Assembly: GCF_003583405.1 (NCBI RefSeq)
Contig: NZ_QXEC01000002.1
Span: 248,001 to 312,000, forward strand
Direction: 5' to 3'
Origin: Micromonospora radicis
GTDB lineage: Bacteria > Actinomycetota > Actinomycetes > Mycobacteriales > Micromonosporaceae
DNA length: 64,000 nucleotides
Part shown: positions 54,434 to 63,766 of the stretch, in pieces
Numbering within the stretch: position 1 is the first letter of the stretch
Layout: each line of letters opens with the position of its first letter
The notes under the pieces: generated by a model
What the model saw: only the letters and a program-made list of their open reading frames with translations
The model's database searches: none
What the model was told of the DNA's origin: nothing
Translations under genes and position numbers: made by a program

Positions 54434-54532
54434 GCGGGCGCCCGCCCGTACGCCCAGGGTCATGAACGGCCGTCCGCCCGCACGCCGAGGGGTCATGAGC
54501 CCTTCCCCGGCGGACCCCCGCCGGCTGTCCGC

Positions 54533-54538
54533 TAGGTT
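54533..54538 (+). promoter_or_regulatory. -10 element, leaderless dapA transcript
   Basis: TAGGTT ends 6 nt before the ATG at 54545, an arrangement nearly identical to that of dapB, the other lysine-pathway gene here. Confidence 0.6.
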
Positions 54539-54544
54539 GTCTTC

Positions 54545-55471
54545 ATGACGCACGACCACGTTGACACACCGGTTCGGGCGGTGTCCCGCCCCTTCGGTCG
54601 GGTGATCACGGCCATGGTCAGCCCGTTCACCGCCGACGGCGCGCTCGACCTCGACGGTGCCGCCCGGCTGGCGGACCACCTCGTCGCGACGCAGGGCAAC
54701 GACGCGCTGGTGGTCAACGGCACCACCGGCGAGTCGCCGACCACCACCGACGCCGAGAAGGAACTGCTGATCCGCGTCGTGGTGGAGGCCGTGGGTGACC
54801 GCGCGCGGGTGCTGGCGGGGGTCGGTACCAACGACACCCGGCACACCATCGAGCTGTCTGCTGCGGCGGAGAAGGCCGGCGCGCACGGGCTGCTGGTGGT
54901 CACGCCGTACTACAACAAGCCGCCGCAGGCCGGGTTGCTGCGTCACTTCACCGCCGTGGCCGACGCGTCCGGGCTGCCGGTGATGCTCTACGACATCCCG
55001 CACCGGTCGGGTGTGCCGATCGAGACGGAGACGTTGGTCCGTCTCGCCGAACACGGCCGGATCGTCGCGGTGAAGGACGCCAAGAGTGACCTGACCGCGA
55101 CCAGTTGGGTGACCAGCCGTACCGAGCTGGCGTTCTACAGCGGCGAGGACTCGTTGACCCTGCCCGCGCTGGCCGTCGGCGCGGTCGGCGTGGTCGGCAC
55201 CTCGACGCACTTCACCGGTGCCGCGACCAAGCAGATGATCGACGCGTACGACGCGGGGGACATGGCGACCGCGTTGGCGCTGCACCGTCGACTGCTGCCG
55301 CTGTTCACGGGCATCTTCCGTACCCAGGGCACGATCCTGGTCAAGGCCGGGCTGACCGTGCAGGGCCTGCCGGCCGGCCCGGTCCGGCCGCCGTTGGTGG
55401 ATGCCACCGAAGACCAGCTGGCCCAGCTGCGCGCCGACTGCGCGGCAGCGGGCCTGCCACTTGCCGAATGA
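54545..55471 (+). CDS. dapA: 4-hydroxy-tetrahydrodipicolinate synthase
   Basis: The 308-residue TIM-barrel aldolase condenses pyruvate with aspartate semialdehyde. Markers are VNGTTGESPTTTDAEK (substrate Thr pair), VGTNDTRHTIELSAAAEKAGA, VVTPYYNKPPQAGLLRHF (catalytic Tyr), MLYDIPHRSGVPI, and VAVKDAKSDLTA with the Schiff-base Lys. Length is standard. It begins a likely dapA-rnj unit with a 52-nt gap. Confidence 0.98.
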   Translation: MTHDHVDTPVRAVSRPFGRVITAMVSPFTADGALDLDGAARLADHLVATQGNDALVVNGTTGESPTTTDAEKELLIRVVVEAVGDRARVLAGVGTNDTRHTIELSAAAEKAGAHGLLVVTPYYNKPPQAGLLRHFTAVADASGLPVMLYDIPHRSGVPIETETLVRLAEHGRIVAVKDAKSDLTATSWVTSRTELAFYSGEDSLTLPALAVGAVGVVGTSTHFTGAATKQMIDAYDAGDMATALALHRRLLPLFTGIFRTQGTILVKAGLTVQGLPAGPVRPPLVDATEDQLAQLRADCAAAGLPLAE

Positions 55472-55523
55472 TCAAACGACCGTACCGACGCCGGGTGACG
55501 GTGTCGCAGAATGAGGTGAACGC

Positions 55524-57215
55524 GTGACCGAGGCGCACAACGAGGAGGCCCAACTTCCCCCGCCGCTGCCGGAGGGCGGATTGCGGATCATCCCGCTCGG
55601 TGGGCTCGGCGCCATCGGTCGGAACATGACCGTCTTCGAGTACGACGGGAAGTTGCTGGTCGTCGACTGCGGTGTGCTCTTTCCCGATGTGGAGCAGCCC
55701 GGCGTCGACCTGATCCTGCCCGACTTCGGGCCCATCCTCGACCGGCTCGACGACATCCAGGCGATCGTGCTGACCCACGGTCACGAGGACCACATCGGTG
55801 CGGTGCCGTACCTGCTCGCCCACAAGTCCGACATCCCGTTGGTCGGCTCGCAGTTCACCCTCGCACTTGTCGAGGCGAAGCTGGCCGAGCGGCGGATCCA
55901 GCCGTACACGCTGACGGTGCGCGAGGGCGGCCGGGAACGGCTCGGCCCGTTCGAGTGCGAGTTCTTCGCCGTGAACCACTCGATTCCGGACGCGCTGGCG
56001 GTGGCCATCCGTACCCCGGCCGGGCTGGTGCTGCACACCGGCGACTTCAAGATGGACCAACTGCCGCTGGACGGCCGGATCACCGACCTGGCCGGCTTCG
56101 CCCGGCTCGGCGCCGAGGGCGTCGACCTGCTGCTGTCGGACTCCACCAACGCGGAGATCCCCGGCTTCGTCACGCCGGAGCGGGAGATCGGCCCGGTCCT
56201 CGACTCGATCTTCGCTCGGGCCCGGGGCCGCATCATCGTCGCCTCGTTCGCCTCGCACGTGCACCGGGTGCAGCAGGTCTTCGACTCGGCGGTCGAGCAC
56301 AACCGCAAGGTCGCGCTGATCGGCCGGTCCATGGTGCGCAACATGGGGATCGCCCGCGACCTGGGGCTGCTCAACATCCCCGCCGGGCTGGTCGTCGGCC
56401 TCGACGAGGCGACCTCGATGCCGCCGGAACAGATCGTGTTGATGTCCACCGGCTCGCAGGGCGAACCGATGAGCGCCCTGGGGCGGATGGCCAGCGGCGA
56501 CCACCGGCACATCACCATCGCCCCGGGCGACACGGTGGTGCTGGCCTCGTCGCTGGTGCCCGGCAACGAGACGTCGGTCTATCGGGTGATCAACCGGCTG
56601 GCCCGCGCCGGTGCGGTGGTGGTGCACAAGGACGTGGCCAAGGTGCACGTCTCCGGGCACGCCCCCGCCGGTGAGCTGCTCTACCTGCTCAACGTCGTAC
56701 GCCCCAGCAACCTGATGCCGGTGCACGGCGAGTGGCGGCACCTGCGCGCGCACGCCCGGCTCGGCATCGAGTCCGGTGTCGCGCCGGACCGGGTGGTGCT
56801 CTGCGAGGACGGCGACGTGGTCGACCTGGTGGAGGGGCGGGCCAGTCTGGTCGGGCACGTCAAGAGCCGGTACGTCTACGTCGACGGCCTGGCCGTCGGT
56901 GACGTCAGCGAGTCGCTGCTCACCGAGCGGCGGATCCTCGGTGACGGCGGGTTCATCGCCGCGACCGTCGTGGTGGACTCGGTCACCGGCAAGGTGGTCG
57001 CCGGCCCGACGGTGTCGGCCAAGGGCTTCTCCGAGGACCAGGCGGCGTTCAACGCGGTGATCCCGTTGGTCACCGAGGCGCTCAACCGGGCCGCCGCGGA
57101 CGGCATCACCGACCCGCACCAGCTCCAGCAGATCGTCCGCCGGACCGTGGGCCGCTGGGTCAACGACGCCTACCGCCGACGCCCGATGATCGTCCCCACT
57201 GTCGTGGAAGTCTGA
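55524..57215 (+). CDS. rnj: Ribonuclease J
   Basis: The 563-residue metallo-beta-lactamase/beta-CASP nuclease has HGHEDHIGAVPYLL (zinc motif, ~85), FFAVNHSIPDALAVAI, HTGDFKMD, LLSDSTNAEIPG and the beta-CASP portion ending VHVSGHAPAGELLYLLNVVRPSNLMPVHGEWRHL. The C-terminal domain is complete. RNase J combines 5'-3' exonuclease and endonuclease activity in RNA decay and rRNA maturation, complementing PNPase in this window. The GTG at 55524 follows AATGAGGTGA. A small CGGGCGATTCGCCCG hairpin follows the stop. Confidence 0.97.
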   Translation: MTEAHNEEAQLPPPLPEGGLRIIPLGGLGAIGRNMTVFEYDGKLLVVDCGVLFPDVEQPGVDLILPDFGPILDRLDDIQAIVLTHGHEDHIGAVPYLLAHKSDIPLVGSQFTLALVEAKLAERRIQPYTLTVREGGRERLGPFECEFFAVNHSIPDALAVAIRTPAGLVLHTGDFKMDQLPLDGRITDLAGFARLGAEGVDLLLSDSTNAEIPGFVTPEREIGPVLDSIFARARGRIIVASFASHVHRVQQVFDSAVEHNRKVALIGRSMVRNMGIARDLGLLNIPAGLVVGLDEATSMPPEQIVLMSTGSQGEPMSALGRMASGDHRHITIAPGDTVVLASSLVPGNETSVYRVINRLARAGAVVVHKDVAKVHVSGHAPAGELLYLLNVVRPSNLMPVHGEWRHLRAHARLGIESGVAPDRVVLCEDGDVVDLVEGRASLVGHVKSRYVYVDGLAVGDVSESLLTERRILGDGGFIAATVVVDSVTGKVVAGPTVSAKGFSEDQAAFNAVIPLVTEALNRAAADGITDPHQLQQIVRRTVGRWVNDAYRRRPMIVPTVVEV

Positions 57216-57285
57216 ACCGTTCGGGCGATTCGCCCGTACTCCGACCCGGCAGGCGTGCCCACGCCGGCCGGGAGGAGCGTGGCGG

Positions 57286-58476
57286 ATGGACCGCAGGAGA
57301 TTCACAGCCATCGGTGTCGTGGTGGCGGCGGTGGGCGCGGCGGCGGCGGTGACCCTGCCGTCGTTCGCCGGTGACGGCGGCGCGCCGCGTAGCGCGCCGC
57401 CGACCGGCCCGGCGGTGGTCGAGGGCGCGGATCCGGAGGTCGTCGAGGCGCTGCGCCGCGACCTGGGCCTGGACCAGGCGCAGGTCGCGGCGCGGCTGAA
57501 GACCGAACGCTGGGCGACCGGGGTGGTCGACCAGTTGCGGACCGAACTCGGCGCGGACTACGGCGGCAGTTGGCTCAGCGCGGACGGCAGTCAGCTCAAC
57601 GTGGCGGTCGCCGATCCCGCCGAGGCGCGGCGGGTCCGGGCCACCGGCGCGGTACCGAAGGTGGTCGAGCGCGGGGTCGGGCAACTCGACGCGTTGAAGA
57701 CCCGGATGGACCGGGCCGCGGCCGGGGCTCAGCAGGTCTCGGGCTGGTACGTCGACGTCGCCTCGAACAGCGTCGTGGTGCTCGCCGAGCCGGGCTCCGA
57801 GTCGGCCGGCTGGCGGTTCGTGGCCCGCGCCGGGGTGCCCCGGCAGGCGGTCCGGATGGCCACCGAGGCGCAGCCGCGGCTCTTCGTCGACGTACGCGGC
57901 GGCGAGGCGTACCTGAACGGCGCCGGCCGCTGCTCCGTCGGCTTCGCGGTGGTGGGTGGCTTCGTCACCGCCGGACACTGCGGCCGGGTCGGCGACCGCA
58001 CCACCCACTTCGACGGATCACCGCAGGGCGTCTTCCGGGCCTCCTCCTTCCCCGGCGACGACTGGGCCTTCGTTCAGGTGAACAGCAACACCACGGTGCT
58101 GCCGGAGGTGACCGACTTCCGGGGCGGCATCGCCCGGGTCGCCGGCTCCCAGGAGGTGCCGGCCGGCTCGTCGATCTGCCGGTCCGGTTCCACCACCGGG
58201 GTCCGCTGCGGCACGGTGCAGGCCCGCAACGCAACCGTGCGCTACCCCGAAGGACTGGTCAGCGGCCTGGTCCGGACCAACGTGTGCGCCGAACCGGGCG
58301 ACTCCGGCGGTTCGTGGATCTCCGGCAACCAGGCGCAGGGCGTCACCTCCGGCGGCTCGGGTGACTGCGTCCGTGGCGGCACGACGTTCTACCAGCCGGT
58401 CAACGAGATCCTGCAACGGAACAACCTGACCCTGGTCACCACGCAGAACTTCCGCTCGCTGAGCGGCCGGCGCTGA
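57286..58476 (+). CDS. Secreted streptogrisin-like S1 serine protease (alpha-lytic type) with prodomain
   Basis: The 396-residue preproprotein has a signal (RRRFTAIGVVVAAVGAAAAVTL, ~2-25), an alpha-lytic-type propeptide (~45-190, DLGLDQAQVAARLKTERWA) that acts as folding chaperone, and a protease domain with TAGHCG (His ~231), DDWAFV (Asp ~259) and EPGDSGGSW (Ser ~339). Cysteines are placed for the usual disulphides (RCSVGF...GHCG, CRSGSTTGVRCG). Processing is expected shortly before DVRGGEAYLNG. ATG follows GGGAGGAG. It is convergent with the YbjN gene; a hairpin lies between. Confidence 0.94.
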   Translation: MDRRRFTAIGVVVAAVGAAAAVTLPSFAGDGGAPRSAPPTGPAVVEGADPEVVEALRRDLGLDQAQVAARLKTERWATGVVDQLRTELGADYGGSWLSADGSQLNVAVADPAEARRVRATGAVPKVVERGVGQLDALKTRMDRAAAGAQQVSGWYVDVASNSVVVLAEPGSESAGWRFVARAGVPRQAVRMATEAQPRLFVDVRGGEAYLNGAGRCSVGFAVVGGFVTAGHCGRVGDRTTHFDGSPQGVFRASSFPGDDWAFVQVNSNTTVLPEVTDFRGGIARVAGSQEVPAGSSICRSGSTTGVRCGTVQARNATVRYPEGLVSGLVRTNVCAEPGDSGGSWISGNQAQGVTSGGSGDCVRGGTTFYQPVNEILQRNNLTLVTTQNFRSLSGRR

Positions 58477-58483
58477 TCCGGTC

Positions 58484-58515
58484 GGGCCCGGCGGGGTGCT
58501 GGACCTGCCGGGCCC
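58484..58515. terminator. Hairpin between protease and YbjN genes
   Basis: GGGCCCGGCGGG (58484-58495) and CCTGCCGGGCCC (58504-58515) pair at 11 of 12 positions, directly after the protease stop. Confidence 0.6.
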
Positions 58516-58610
58516 GCCGCCGGGGCCGGGGTCCGCTGCGCCGCCGATCGCGCCGCCGCCTGCGCCGTTGGCCGCCACCGCGGCCGAACCCGGGGCCGGT
58601 CCGCTCGGGG

Positions 58611-60341
58611 TCAGGGCAGCGCGGCGACCGCCTCGGCGTACGCGACGCCGGTCCGTACCGCCGCGTCGACCAGGACCGTGACCTGGGTCGGGGCCACCCC
58701 GTACGCCAGGTCGGTGGCGACCTCACCGGCGAGCACCAGGTCACCGTCGCCGGGGTCGTGCACGTACGCCTTGGGTAGCAGCCGATCCCGGTTCCACCCG
58801 TTGCAGAACGCGTACGCCTCGGCGCGGCGGGTGGCCGGCAGCCGGCGGTCGGCGACCACCCGTGCGTGCAGGACGTCGCCGCGTTCCCCGGCCCGCCGGA
58901 ACTGGATCACCGCGGCGCCCCAGCGGCCGAGCACCGTGCCGGCGGCGTCGAGGGTGTACCCGTCGCCGCGCCGATCCAGCACGGTGGTGATCATCTCCAC
59001 GGTCAGCGCGCCCACCTCCCGCGCCGACGGCCCGTCGTCGTCCCCGGCGCTGTCCGCCCTGGAATCGTCGTCCCCGACACCCTGGTGCCCCCACGGCCCG
59101 TCGGTGCCCCACGGCCCGTCGCTCGCCTCGTCGCTCGCCTCGTCGGTCGGTGAGGCCGGGTCGTCGTCGGGCAACGGCACCGGCGGTGCGGTCGGTCGTT
59201 CGGCCAGCCAGGCGGCCATCCGACCGGACTGGTGACCGGTGCCGTTGCGGGCGTCGAAGCTGCCGGCCAGGGCGGTGGCGGCGGCGAGCAGGTCGGCACC
59301 GAGGGCGGTCACCGGCACCACGGCGACCGGCCGGCCCCGGTACGCCGGCCGGCGTACCGTCCGGTCGTCGCGGCCCTCGGCGGCGAGGGCGCAGACCAGC
59401 GCGCCCGCCGCGGCGAACTCCATCACGGACAGGTCGTCGTGCGGCTGGTCCAGTCGCGGCAACTGTTCGACGAGGATCTCCAGCCCCCGGTCGAGGTGCC
59501 CGCCGAGTGCGCAGTAGCGCAGGTGGGTGGCGAGGTGGGCGAACCCGTCGGGGGCCGACCGGTGCCGGCGGTACGCCCGGACGTGCGCCTGGGCCGCCCG
59601 CTGCGCCGCGCCCGCCCGCAACCAGGGCAGCAAGGCGCCCGCCAGGGCCGCCTCCGGCTGGGCGGTGCAGTGGGCGGGGCCGTCGAGTACCGGCTCGACG
59701 GCGGCGAGCGCCTCCGCCCAGTCGCCCCAACCGGCGAGCAGTTCGGCCTGGCGTACCGGCAGACAGTCGGGGCAGCCGGCGGCCGGGTCCGGCGCGGCGG
59801 CCCGCCAACGGCGCAGCCAGTGCCGGGCGGCGGGTTCGTCGCCGACGTGCTCGGCGACGCGGCAGCGCAACTGGGCCACCAGCGCCGACTCGTCGTCGGT
59901 CCGGACCGGGTCGGTCAACCCGTCGAGCAGGTTCCGGGCCTGGTCGAGCCCGATGCGGGGGGTGCCGAGCAGCGCCTCGACGGCGTACCGCTGGTAGCGC
60001 CGTGACGTCTCGTCGTCTGGCCCGACGCGGTGGGCGGACCCGGCCGGGGGGCGGGACCGGGTCGCCGCGTCGAGGCAGCGCCGGACCGGCTCGACGAGCC
60101 GCCAGCGTTCGCCCCCACGCAGGTGGGCCTCGACAAGTTCGGACCAGGCGTCCACCGCGGCCCGTGGGTCACCGGTGGCCTCGGCGAGCGCGGCGACGCG
60201 TTCCAGTTCGGCGATGCGGGCCTCACCGTCGGGCATGTCCCGGGCCTCGACCAGCGCGTCGGCGGCCCGCCGATCGGCCCGCGCGCCGCCGGGCAGCGCG
60301 GATCGTGGGCGTGCCCGGCCGCCGGTGGTCCACCCGGTCAC
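58611..60341 (-). CDS. Large YbjN-domain protein with helical N-terminal repeat region
   Basis: The 576-residue cytosolic protein has a helical, Ala/Arg-rich N-terminal ~400 residues with TPR-like helix pairs (IAELERVAALAEATGDPRAAVDAWSELVEAHL, AEALAAVEPVLDG), an acidic Asp/Ser/Gly linker (~395-435) and a C-terminal YbjN domain (LTVEMITTVLDRRGDGYTLD, YAFCNGWNRDRLLPKAYVHD, VATDLAYGVAPTQVTVLVDAAV). A CPDCLP pair suggests a possible metal site. The YbjN domain is paralogous to the next protein. Start overlaps the upstream gene stop. Function is unknown; YbjN domains resemble type III chaperone folds. Confidence 0.82.
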   Translation of the reverse strand: MTGWTTGGRARPRSALPGGARADRRAADALVEARDMPDGEARIAELERVAALAEATGDPRAAVDAWSELVEAHLRGGERWRLVEPVRRCLDAATRSRPPAGSAHRVGPDDETSRRYQRYAVEALLGTPRIGLDQARNLLDGLTDPVRTDDESALVAQLRCRVAEHVGDEPAARHWLRRWRAAAPDPAAGCPDCLPVRQAELLAGWGDWAEALAAVEPVLDGPAHCTAQPEAALAGALLPWLRAGAAQRAAQAHVRAYRRHRSAPDGFAHLATHLRYCALGGHLDRGLEILVEQLPRLDQPHDDLSVMEFAAAGALVCALAAEGRDDRTVRRPAYRGRPVAVVPVTALGADLLAAATALAGSFDARNGTGHQSGRMAAWLAERPTAPPVPLPDDDPASPTDEASDEASDGPWGTDGPWGHQGVGDDDSRADSAGDDDGPSAREVGALTVEMITTVLDRRGDGYTLDAAGTVLGRWGAAVIQFRRAGERGDVLHARVVADRRLPATRRAEAYAFCNGWNRDRLLPKAYVHDPGDGDLVLAGEVATDLAYGVAPTQVTVLVDAAVRTGVAYAEAVAALP

Positions 60342-60823
60342 GGTCGCGCCGTCCCCGCCAGCCGGCCCACCTCGGCGACCAGCCGGCAGCCGGCGCGGAC
60401 GCCCCGGTCGAGCAGCCGGTCCAGTTGGTGCGGGGTGACCCCCCGTTCCAGGTCGGTGGTCACCTCACCGCAGACCCGGGCCCGGCCGGCGTCGTCGACG
60501 TGGACGAAGGCCTTCGGCCAGAACCGGTCCCGGTTCCAGCTGTTGCAGAACTCGTGCAGCGTGGGCACGGTCTCGACCGGAAAGGGGTGGATGGCGACGG
60601 TACGGACCTGGAGCAGTTCCCCGGCGTCACCGCTGCGCAGGAACCAGATGTGCGCGTCGGGCCAGCGGCCGACCAGGCTCCCGCCGGGGTCGACGGTCAC
60701 CGGGTGCCCCCGGTTGGCGAGCACGGCGGCGACGAGGTCGTGGGTCAACGGCCGCAGCTCGGCCGGGTGCCCGGCCAGCGGACCGTCCAGATCGTCCTCG
60801 AACTCCGGCGACGCCATCGGCAC
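60338..60823 (-). CDS. YbjN-domain protein
   Basis: The 161-residue protein is essentially one YbjN domain: LTHDLVAAVLANRGHPVTVDPGGSLVGRW, then LHEFCNSWNRDRFWPKAFVHVDDAG and EVTTDLERGVTPHQLDRLLDRGV. It aligns along its length with the C-terminal domain of the downstream protein and overlaps its start by four bases, so the pair arose by duplication and is co-translated. An ATG at 60823 or 60817 could start it. Role unknown. Confidence 0.82.
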   Translation of the reverse strand: MPMASPEFEDDLDGPLAGHPAELRPLTHDLVAAVLANRGHPVTVDPGGSLVGRWPDAHIWFLRSGDAGELLQVRTVAIHPFPVETVPTLHEFCNSWNRDRFWPKAFVHVDDAGRARVCGEVTTDLERGVTPHQLDRLLDRGVRAGCRLVAEVGRLAGTARP

Positions 60824-60917
60824 CCCTTCGCCAGGCAGATATCACGGCACACGGTGGGGGTCGCGCTGCGACACGCGGACGCGACCAGGAAGACCGGCGT
60901 ATCGCGGGGCCCGCCGT

Positions 60918-60923
60918 TACGGT
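60918..60923 (+). promoter_or_regulatory. -10 element, leaderless ftsK transcript
   Basis: TACGGT ends 6 nt before the ATG at 60930. Confidence 0.5.
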
Positions 60924-60929
60924 GATGCT

Positions 60930-63377
60930 ATGGCGGGCCGTACCTCTCAGGCGAGCCGGCGGCGCGGCGCGTCGCCGCGCGGTGGCGCGAACAACCGTGC
61001 CCGTCAACCGGCCAAGAAGACCAGCACGTCCGCGCGTCGCCGTGCCCCGGCCCGGGGTCCGGGCCCGGCCGCCTACGTCGGTCGGGCGGTCGGTGCGCTC
61101 TGGATGGGCCTGGCGCACGGCGTCGGCTGGGCGGTACGCGCCGCCGGCCGGCAGGCCGCCTCGGCCCGCGACCTCGACCCGGAGCACCGCCGTGACGGTG
61201 CCGGGCTGTTCGTGATCGGGCTCGCTCTGCTCAGCGCCGCGGCGCTCTGGTTCTCGGCCGCCGGTCCGGTCGGTGCCCGGCTGGCCGACACGGTCCGGCT
61301 CTTCCTCGGCGCCATCTCGATCGTGGTGCCGGTGCTGCTCGGCATCGGTGCCTGGCGGTTGATGCGCCAGCCCGGCGACCCCGAGCACCGGGGGCGGGGG
61401 CTGGTCGGCTGGGGTTCCATGCTGGTCGCCACCGCCGCGATGCTGCACATCGGTCAGCAGCCGGTCGATCCGGTCGAGCGTGACTTCGCCGGCGGCCTGG
61501 TGGGTGCGGGTGTGGGCAGCCTGTTGGAACGCGCGGTCACCGCCTGGGTCGCGGTACCGCTGCTGATCCTGCTGCTCGTCTTCGGCCTGCTGGTGGTCAC
61601 CGCCACCCCGATCAACAAGATTCCCGAGCGGCTCGGCCTGCTCGCCGGTGCCGTGGTGGGCCAGGACGACCCGGAGACCGAGGAGGCCACCGCCGCGCCG
61701 GCCCGGCGTCGCCCGACGAAGCGGACCCCACCGCCGGTCGATCCGGACGACTTCGACGACCTGGACGACGTGGACCTGCAGGAGACCGTCGTTCTGCCAC
61801 GCAAGGCGCCGTCCCGGGTGCCGGCGAGCCGCAGGCCGGCCGAACCGCCGGAGCACTCGCCCGCGCCGACCCGGGCCGAGCAGTTGGCGCTGACCGGCCT
61901 GGCCGGCGACTACACCCTGCCCCCGGCGAACATACTCGGCAGCGGCGCCGCGCCGAAGACCCGCAGCAAGGCCAACGACGAGGTGATCGCCGCGCTGACC
62001 GGCGTCTTCGAGCAGTTCGACGTGGACGCCGCGGTCACCGGGTTCACCCGTGGTCCGACGGTCACCCGCTACGAGGTCGAGCTGGGGCACGGGGTCAAGG
62101 TCGAGCGGATCACCCAGCTCTCCCGCAACATCGCGTACGCGGTGAAGTCGCCGGACGTCCGCATCCTCAGCCCGATCCCGGGCAAGAGCGCGGTGGGCGT
62201 GGAGATCCCGAACACCGACCCGGAGAACGTGGCCCTCGGCGACGTGCTCCGCTCCCGGGCCGCCACCAGCGACCACCACCCGATGCTGGTCGCCCTCGGC
62301 AAGGACATCGAGGGCGGCTACGTGGTGGCCAACCTCGCCAAGATGCCGCACATCCTGATCGCGGGCGCCACCGGCGCGGGCAAGTCGAGCTGCCTGAACA
62401 GCCTGCTGATGTCCATTCTGACCCGGGCCACGCCGGACGAGGTGCGGCTGCTGCTGATCGACCCGAAGCGGGTCGAGATGACCGGCTACGAGGGGATCCC
62501 GCACCTGGTCACGCCGATCGTGACGAACGCCAAGAAGGCGGCCGACTCGCTGGAGTGGGTCGTCCGTGAGATGGACATGCGCTACGACGACCTCGCCGCG
62601 AACGGGGTCCGGCACATCGACGACTTCAACCGGAAGGTACGCAACGGCGAGATCAAGGCGCCACCGGGCAGCGAGCGCGAGCTGCGCCCGTACCCGTACC
62701 TGCTGGTGATCGTGGACGAGCTGGCCGACCTGATGATGGTCGCGCCCCGCGACGTGGAGGACTCCATCGTCCGGATCACCCAGCTCGCCCGGGCCGCCGG
62801 CATCCACCTGGTGCTCGCCACCCAGCGCCCCTCGGTCGACGTGGTGACCGGCCTGATCAAGGCCAACGTGCCGTCCCGGCTGGCGTTCGCCACCTCGTCA
62901 CTCGCCGACTCGCGGGTCATCCTCGACCAGCCGGGCGCGGAGAAGCTGCTCGGCCGGGGCGACGGGTTGTTCCTGCCGATGGGCGCGTCGAAGCCGGTGC
63001 GGATCCAGGGCGCCTGGGTCACCGAGCGCGAGATCAACGACGTGGTCAAGTTCTGCAAGGACCAGCGTGAGCCGGAGTTCCGCCCGGACGTGCTGGCCCC
63101 CGCGCAGGACGGCAAGAAGAAGATCGACGAGGACATCGGCGACGACCTGGACCTGCTGGTGCAGGCGGTCGAACTGGTGGTCACCTCGCAGTTCGGCTCG
63201 ACCTCCATGTTGCAGCGCAAGCTGCGGGTCGGTTTCGCGAAGGCGGGCCGGCTGATGGACCTGATGGAGACCCGCGGCGTGGTCGGCCCCTCCGAGGGCT
63301 CCAAGGCCCGCGACGTGCTGGTCAAGCCGGACGAACTGGAGGAGGTCCTGGAGGGGCTGCGCGGCGCGGGCGAGTGA
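60930..63377 (+). CDS. ftsK: DNA translocase FtsK/SpoIIIE
   Basis: The 815-residue protein has a basic N-terminus (~1-45), four membrane helices (~85-235), a Pro/acidic linker (~240-330), the alpha and beta motor domains with Walker A GATGAGKSS (~480) and Walker B LLVIVDELADLMM, LVLATQRPSVDVVTGLIKANVPSRLAF, and the gamma winged helix (LLVQAVELVVTSQFGSTSMLQRKLRVGFAKAGRLMDLMETRGVVGPSEGSKARDVL) that reads polar DNA sequences. It moves chromosome termini through the septum. ATG 60930 is preceded by a TACGGT box. A terminator hairpin follows. Confidence 0.97.
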   Translation: MAGRTSQASRRRGASPRGGANNRARQPAKKTSTSARRRAPARGPGPAAYVGRAVGALWMGLAHGVGWAVRAAGRQAASARDLDPEHRRDGAGLFVIGLALLSAAALWFSAAGPVGARLADTVRLFLGAISIVVPVLLGIGAWRLMRQPGDPEHRGRGLVGWGSMLVATAAMLHIGQQPVDPVERDFAGGLVGAGVGSLLERAVTAWVAVPLLILLLVFGLLVVTATPINKIPERLGLLAGAVVGQDDPETEEATAAPARRRPTKRTPPPVDPDDFDDLDDVDLQETVVLPRKAPSRVPASRRPAEPPEHSPAPTRAEQLALTGLAGDYTLPPANILGSGAAPKTRSKANDEVIAALTGVFEQFDVDAAVTGFTRGPTVTRYEVELGHGVKVERITQLSRNIAYAVKSPDVRILSPIPGKSAVGVEIPNTDPENVALGDVLRSRAATSDHHPMLVALGKDIEGGYVVANLAKMPHILIAGATGAGKSSCLNSLLMSILTRATPDEVRLLLIDPKRVEMTGYEGIPHLVTPIVTNAKKAADSLEWVVREMDMRYDDLAANGVRHIDDFNRKVRNGEIKAPPGSERELRPYPYLLVIVDELADLMMVAPRDVEDSIVRITQLARAAGIHLVLATQRPSVDVVTGLIKANVPSRLAFATSSLADSRVILDQPGAEKLLGRGDGLFLPMGASKPVRIQGAWVTEREINDVVKFCKDQREPEFRPDVLAPAQDGKKKIDEDIGDDLDLLVQAVELVVTSQFGSTSMLQRKLRVGFAKAGRLMDLMETRGVVGPSEGSKARDVLVKPDELEEVLEGLRGAGE

Positions 63378-63411
63378 CCGCGTACCGTTCGGCCGGTCCC
63401 GGACACACCTC

Positions 63412-63438
63412 GGGCCCGCCACCGCAGGTGACGGGCCC
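63412..63438. terminator. Bidirectional terminator after ftsK
   Basis: GGGCCCGCCACC (63412-63423) and GGTGACGGGCCC (63427-63438) match at 11 of 12 positions around GCA, followed by TT, between convergent genes. Confidence 0.75.
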
Positions 63439-63452
63439 TTGGTCGGGCGTGC

Positions 63453-63680
63453 TCAGAGCGCGCTCAGGATCAGCATGCTGAGCAGCATGGCGACCACGTT
63501 GGCGCCAGCGGCGTACCAGCCCAGCGGCTTGTCGCCGAGCACCGCGCCGACGACGCCGAGGACCAGGCCGATCACTCCGAAGAGGATCGGGTTGAGTAGC
63601 AGCGCGAGTACCGCGCACACGAAGCCCACGATGGTGCAGATGCGAGCGGCACTGGTCGAGCGGGCGGTGCTGGTGGCCAT
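63453..63680 (-). CDS. Small hydrophobic membrane protein
   Basis: The 75-residue protein begins at ATG 63680 behind GGAGG. Two to three helices are seen (ICTIVGFVCAVLALLLNPILFGVIGLVLGVVGAVLG and YAAGANVVAMLLSMLILSAL) with a GDKPLGWYA loop. It resembles the small conserved two-helix proteins common in actinobacteria, but I cannot name the family. It is convergent with ftsK. Confidence 0.7.
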   Translation of the reverse strand: MATSTARSTSAARICTIVGFVCAVLALLLNPILFGVIGLVLGVVGAVLGDKPLGWYAAGANVVAMLLSMLILSAL

Positions 63681-63766
63681 GTCTGCCTCCGGATGGTGAG
63701 TCTGCCTCTGGCGTCCGATCTCTACCCACTGCGGAGACTCGCCAAGCACCTGCTGCCCGGCGGCGG

